Below, one piece after another: positions 57,801-64,000 of a DNA stretch of 64,000 nt. How positions within the stretch are numbered: the first letter of the stretch is position 1; the number at the start of each line of letters is the position of its first letter. This DNA comes from Synaphobranchus kaupii. Its lineage: Eukaryota; Chordata; Actinopteri; Anguilliformes; Synaphobranchidae. The stretch lies in NCBI GenBank assembly GCA_029718625.1, contig JAINUF010000027.1, positions 914,676-978,675 on the forward strand. Direction: 5' to 3'. The translations under genes and the position numbers were made by a program. The notes beneath the pieces were generated by a model. That model saw only the letters and a program-made list of their open reading frames with translations. It was not told the origin of the DNA and ran no database searches.

Positions 57801-60800
57801 CAGTGTGTTTTTTTGAGCACGAAGCACAGCGCAACATGCAAATGGGCTGAACTTAGTCTCTTCATTAATTATAGGTGTGTCTTGCAAGGAATATACTATA
57901 TGGATCATTTATTTTCAGTGGTTTTGTCATTGCAACCTGGCAACCCTGAGTGCATGTGGGGAATCTGTCAAAAACATGATCTACCATGATATTCCATTCC
58001 ATGGTCAACACTGCCATCTAGTGGCAGGAAATGTTAATTCTTTCGTTTAAATACTGTTCATTTTCAACGTCTTCTGCTTTGGAATGTGTAATACATATAC
58101 ACCAATTACAATTACATGAGAAAGGAATCAATTAGTAAATTTCTATCTGTACATTTTTTGCCTTAGGCAAAATTACTATTATGGTGAATTGTATTATCAT
58201 GCTGAGTTTGATTTTATAAGGATTTGTATTAAACAATATATGAATTTTCGAATGAAATCTAGTCTGTAATAACTTCACATGTCAAATCACTGTGAAACAG
58301 CTCGGGCTCTATCTTGACAATCTTAGCACTTGGTCTAAACACATGGCGCAACTGCATTTAGGGTGTGACCAAGTCCACTTTTGCTAGTTAGACAGTGTGT
58401 TTTTTGAGCGCGAAGCACAGCGCAACATGCAAATGGGCTGAACTTAGTCTCTTCATTAATTATAGGTGTGTCTTGCAAGGAATATACTATATGGATCATT
58501 TATTTTCAGTGGTTTTGTCATTGCAACCTGGCAACCCTGAGTGCATGTGGGGAATCTGTCAAAAACATGATCTACCATGATATTCCATTCCATGGTCAAC
58601 ACTGCCATCTAGTGGCAGGAAATGTTAATTCTTTCGTTTAAATACTGTTCATTTTCAACGTCTTCTGCTTTGGAATGTGTAATACATATACACCAATTAC
58701 AATTACATGAGAAAGGAATCAATTAGTAAATTTCTATCTGTACATTTTTTGCCTTAGGCAAAATTACTATTATGGTGAATTGTATTATCATGCTGAGTTT
58801 GATTTTATAAGGATTTGTATTAAACAATATATGAATTTTCGAATGAAATCTAGTCTGTAATAACTTCACATGTCAAATCACTGTGAAACAGCTCGGGCTC
58901 TATCTTGACAATCTTAGCACTTGGTCTAAACACATGGCGCAACTGCATTTAGGGTGTGACCAAGTCCACTTTTGCTAGTTAGACAGTGTGTTTTTTGAGC
59001 GCGAAGCACAGCGCAACATGCAAATGGGCTGAACTTAGTCTCTTCATTAATTATAGGTGTGTCTTGCAAGGAATATACTATATGGATCATTTATTTTCAG
59101 TGGTTTTGTCATTGCAACCTGGCAACCCTGAGTGCATGTGGGGAATCTGTCAAAAACATGATCTACCATGATATTCCATTCCATGGTCAACACTGCCATC
59201 TAGTGGCAGGAAATGTTAATTCTTTCGTTTAAATACTGTTCATTTTCAACGTCTTCTGCTTTGGAATGTGTAATACATATACACCAATTACAATTACATG
59301 AGAAAGGAATCAATTAGTAAATTTCTATCTGTACATTTTTTGCCTTAGGCAAAATTACTATAATGGTGAATTGTATTATCATGCTGAGTTTGATTTTATA
59401 AGGATTTGTATTAAACAATATATGAATTTTCCAATTAAATCTAGTCTGTAATAACTTCACATGTCAAATCACTGTGAAACAGCTCGGGCTCTATCTTGAC
59501 AATCTTAGCACTTGGTCTAAACACATGGCGCAACTGCATTTAGGGTGTGACCAAGTCCACTTTTGCTAGTTAGACAGTGTGTTTTTTGAGCGCGAAGCAC
59601 AGCGCAACATGCAAATGGGCTGAACTTAGTCTCTTCATTAATTATAGGTGTGTCTTGCAAGGAATATACTATATGGATCATTTATTTTCAGTGGTTTTGT
59701 CATTGCAACCTGGCAACCCTGAGTGCATGTGGGGAATCTGTCAAAAACATGATCTACCATGATATTCCATTCCATGGTCAACACTGCCATCTAGTGGCAG
59801 GAAATGTTAATTCTTTCGTTTAAATACTGTTCATTTTCAACGTCTTCTGCTTTGAAATGTGTAATACATATACACCAATTACAATTACATGAGAAAGGAA
59901 TCAATTAGTAAATTTCTATCTGTACATTTTTTGCCTTTGGCAAAATTACTATTATGGTGAATTGTATTATCATGCTGAGTTTGATTTTATAAGGATTTGT
60001 ATTAAACAATATATGAATTTTCGAATGAAATCTAGTCTGTAATAACTTCACATGTCAAATCACTGTGAAACAGCTCGGGCTCTATCTTGACAATCTTAGC
60101 ACTTGGTCTAAACACATGGCGCAACTGCATTTAGGGTGTGACCAAGTCCACTTTTGCTAGTTAGACAGTGTGTTTTTTGAGCGCGAAGCACAGCGCAACA
60201 TGCAAATGGGCTGAACTTAGTCTCTTCATTAATTATAGGTGTGTCTTGCAAGGAATATACTATATGGATCATTTATTTTCAGTGGTTTTGTCATTGCAAC
60301 CTGGCAACCCTGAGTGCATGTGGGGAATCTGTCAAAAAACATGATCTACCATGATATTCCATTCCATGGTCAACACTGCCATCTAGTGGCAGGAAATGTT
60401 AATTCTTTCGTTTAAATACTGTTCATTTTCAACGTCTTCTGCTTTGAAATGTGTAATACATATACACCAATTACAATTACATGAGAAAGGAATCAATTAG
60501 TAAATTTCTATCTGTACATTTTTTGCCTTTGGCAAAATTACTATTATGGTGAATTGTATTATCATGCTGAGTTTGATTTTATAAGGATTTGTATTAAACA
60601 ATATATGAATTTTCGAATGAAATCTAGTCTGTAATAACTTCACATGTCAAATCACTGTGAAACAGCTCGGGCTCTATCTTGACAATCTTAGCACTTGGTC
60701 TAAACACATGGCGCAACTGCATTTAGGGTGTGACCAAGTCCACTTTTGCTAGTTAGACAGTGTGTTTTTTGAGCGCGAAGCACAGCGCAACATGCAAATG

Positions 60801-63800
60801 GGCTGAACTTAGTCTCTTCATTAATTATAGGTGTGTCTTGCAAGGAATATACTATATGGATCATTTATTTTCAGTGGTTTTGTCATTGCAACCTGGCAAC
60901 CCTGAGTGCATGTGGGGAATCTGTCAAAAACATGATCTACCATGATATTCCATTCCATGGTCAACACTGCCATCTAGTGGCAGGAAATGTTAATTCTTTC
61001 GTTTAAATACTGTTCATTTTCAACGTCTTCTGCTTTGGAATGTGTAATACATATACACCAATTACAATTACATGAGAAAGGAATCAATTAGTAAATTTCT
61101 ATCTGTACATTTTTTGCCTTAGGCAAAATTACTATTATGGTGAATTGTATTATCATGCTGAGTTTGATTTTATAAGGATTTGTATTAAACAATATATGAA
61201 TTTTCGAATGAAATCTAGTCTGTAATAACTTCACATGTCAAATCACTGTGAAACAGCTCGGGCTCTATCTTGACAATCTTAGCACTTGGTCTAAAGACAT
61301 GGCGCAACTGCATTTAGGGTGTGACCAAGTCCACTTTTGCTAGTTAGACAGTGTGTTTTTTGAGCGCGAAGCACAGCGCAACATGCAAATGGGCTGAACT
61401 TAGTCTCTTCATTAATTATAGGTGTGTCTTGCAAGGAATATACTATATGGATCATTTATTTTCAGTGGTTTTGTCATTGCAACCTGGCAACCCTGAGTGC
61501 ATGTGGGGAATCTGTCAAAAACATGATCTACCATGATATTCCATTCCATGGTCAACACTGCCATCTAGTGGCAGGAAATGTTAATTCTTTCGTTTAAATA
61601 CTGTTCATTTTCAACGTCTTCTGCTTTGAAATGTGTAATACATATACACCAATTACAATTACATGAGAAAGGAATCAATTAGTAAATTTCTATCTGTACA
61701 TTTTTTGCCTTTGGCAAAATTACTATTATGGTGAATTGTATTATCATGCTGAGTTTGATTTTATAAGGATTTGTATTAAACAATATATGAATTTTCGAAT
61801 GAAATCTAGTCTGTAATAACTTCACATGTCAAATCACTGTGAAACAGCTCGGGCTCTATCTTGACAATCTTAGCACTTGGTCTAAACACATGGCGCAACT
61901 GCATTTAGGGTGTGACCAAGTCCACTTTTGCTAGTTAGACAGTGTGTTTTTTGAGCGCGAAGCACAGCGCAACATGCAAATGGGCTGAACTTAGTCTCTT
62001 CATTAATTATAGGTGTGTCTTGCAAGGAATATACTATATGGATCATTTATTTTCAGTGGTTTTGTCATTGCAACCTGGCAACCCTGAGTGCATGTGGGGA
62101 ATCTGTCAAAAACATGATCTACCATGATATTCCATTCCATGGTCAACACTGCCATCTAGTGGCAGGAAATGTTAATTCTTTCGTTTAAATACTGTTCATT
62201 TTCAACGTCTTCTGCTTTGGAATGTGTAATACATATACACCAATTACAATTACATGAGAAAGGAATCAATTAGTAAATTTCTATCTGTACATTTTTTGCC
62301 TTAGGCAAAATTACTATTATGGTGAATTGTATTATCATGCTGAGTTTGATTTTATAAGGATTTGTATTAAACAATATATGAATTTTCCAATTAAATCTAG
62401 TCTGTAATAACTTCACATGTCAAATCACTGTGAAACAGCTCGGGCTCTATCTTGACAATCTTAGCACTTGGTCTAAACACATGGCGCAACTGCATTTAGG
62501 GTGTGACCAAGTCCACTTTTGCTAGTTAGACAGTGTGTTTTTTGAGCGCGAAGCACAGCGCAACATGCAAATGGGCTGAACTTAGTCTCTTCATTAATTA
62601 TAGGTGTGTCTTGCAAGGAATATACTATATGGATCATTTATTTTCAGTGGTTTTGTCATTGCAACCTGGCAACCCTGAGTGCATGTGGGGAATCTGTCAA
62701 AAACATGATCTACCATGATATTCCATTCCATGGTCAACACTGCCATCTAGTGGCAGGAAATGTTAATTCTTTCGTTTAAATACTGTTCATTTTCAACGTC
62801 TTCTGCTTTGAAATGTGTAATACATATACACCAATTACAATTACATGAGAAAGGAATCAATTAGTAAATTTCTATCTGTACATTTTTTGCCTTTGGCAAA
62901 ATTACTATTATGGTGAATTGTATTATCATGCTGAGTTTGATTTTATAAGGATTTGTATTAAACAATATATGAATTTTCGAATGAAATCTAGTCTGTAATA
63001 ACTTCACATGTCAAATCACTGTGAAACAGCTCGGGCTCTATCTTGACAATCTTAGCACTTGGTCTAAACACATGGCGCAACTGCATTTAGGGTGTGACCA
63101 AGTCCACTTTTGCTAGTTAGACAGTGTGTTTTTTGAGCGCGAAGCACAGCGCAACATGCAAATGGGCTGAACTTAGTCTCTTCATTAATTATAGGTGTGT
63201 CTTGCAAGGAATATACTATATGGATCATTTATTTTCAGTGGTTTTGTCATTGCAACCTGGCAACCCTGAGTGCATGTGGGGAATCTGTCAAAAACATGAT
63301 CTACCATGATATTCCATTCCATGGTCAACACTGCCATCTAGTGGCAGGAAATGTTAATTCTTTCGTTTAAATACTGTTCATTTTCAACGTCTTCTGCTTT
63401 GGAATGTGTAATACATATACACCAATTACAATTACATGAGAAAGGAATCAATTAGTAAATTTCTATCTGTACATTTTTTGCCTTAGGCAAAATTACTATT
63501 ATGGTGAATTGTATTATCATGCTGAGTTTGATTTTATAAGGATTTGTATTAAACAATATATGAATTTTCGAATTAAATCTAGTCTGTAATAACTTCACAT
63601 GTCAAATCACTGTGAAACAGCTCGGGCTCTATCTTGACAATCTTAGCACTTGGTCTAAACACATGGCGCAACTGCATTTAGGGTGTGACCAAGTCCACTT
63701 TTGCTAGTTAGACAGTGTGTTTTTTGAGCACGAAGCACAGCGCAACATGCAAATGGGCTGAACTTAGTCTCTTCATTAATTATAGGTGTGTCTTGCAAGG

Positions 63801-64000
63801 AATATACTATATGGATCATTTATTTTCAGTGGTTTTGTCATTGCAACCTGGCAACCCTGAGTGCATGTGGGGAATCTGTCAAAAACATGATCTACCATGA
63901 TATTCCATTCCATGGTCAACACTGCCATCTAGTGGCAGGAAATGTTAATTCTTTCGTTTAAATACTGTTCATTTTCAACGTCTTCTGCTTTGGAATGTGT

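Larger units (their letters stand above)
54422..64000. repeat. 591-bp tandem satellite array
   Basis: There are sixteen monomers plus 119-120 bp of a seventeenth. Monomers start at 54422, 55014, 55605, 56196, 56787, 57378, 57970, 58561, 59152, 59743, 60334, 60926, 61517, 62108, 62699, 63290 and 63881. The length is 591 bp, with 592-bp exceptions from single-base insertions (gttaggacag near 54840, an extra T near 57812, an extra A at 60334-60339). Monomers are nearly identical and AT-rich, share nothing visible with the 5S unit, and hold only a 61-66 codon frame that I do not consider coding. Linked variants define types: a = gaaatg/tttggc/cgaatg; b = ggaatg/ttaggc/ccaatt; c = ggaatg/ttaggc/cgaatt/gcacg; d = ggaatg/ttaggc/cgaatg. 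The order from the left is a b a c d c d d b a a d a b a c. Confidence 0.97.

Overview
This window is almost wholly tandem repetitive DNA from a eukaryotic, almost certainly animal, genome. I find no credible protein-coding gene. The 5S rRNA genes carry the eukaryotic internal Pol III promoter, and each repeat unit also holds a piece resembling the Alu domain of animal 7SL (SRP) RNA. I cannot name the lineage.

Layout. (1) Positions 1-53921 are a head-to-tail 5S rDNA array. The usual unit is 1582 bp and holds two full-length 5S genes in + orientation: type A, then type B 361 bp later. 355 bp after B comes a third, truncated 5S copy (about 34 nt). It abuts a 138-nt 7SL/Alu-domain-like segment in - orientation, which is followed by a gene-free spacer of about 666 bp before the next A. 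I count 34 A genes, 1 A/B hybrid, 33 complete B genes plus one cut by the gap, 34 truncated 5S fragments and 34 Alu-domain-like segments. (2) Positions 53922-54421 are exactly 500 N, the usual placeholder for a scaffold gap. (3) Positions 54422-64000 are an unrelated 591-bp satellite with 16 monomers and a partial 17th.

How the parts relate. Both 5S gene types keep box A, the intermediate element, box C, a TATA-like AATTTAA near -30 and a T-run terminator, so both look transcribable. Five fixed differences separate A from B, one of them inside box A. The Alu-like segment has, at -45 to -52, the TGACGTCA (CRE/ATF) motif that I recall from the human 7SL promoter, so it may be a transcription unit pointing at the 5S fragment and not just debris. 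Its 7SL similarity stops at a TTTT, and the SRP S domain is absent.

The array is organised above the unit level. Diagnostic variants define unit classes that recur in the order P-Q-R-S, and there are clear unequal-crossover products, including a 1221-bp one-gene unit with an A/B hybrid 5S gene. The satellite shows its own possible 12-monomer higher-order period and carries one insect-CTCF-like palindrome per monomer. Comparisons to human 5S and 7SL are from memory, without alignment tools.

Conventions used below. 5S positions are numbered from +1 = the G of GCTCACGGCC. Class marks are: P = A with G59A, B with C67T, 'type-2' tail (attgtaatagcg, catcaattg, gattcactg, aggccaat). Q = A with G59A, B with T60G, tail with gagtgatagg. 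R = 'gatggaaact' after A. S = 'ggtggaaact' after A and 'tttttaatag' after B. T = 'ggtggaaacc' after A, B and tail unmarked.
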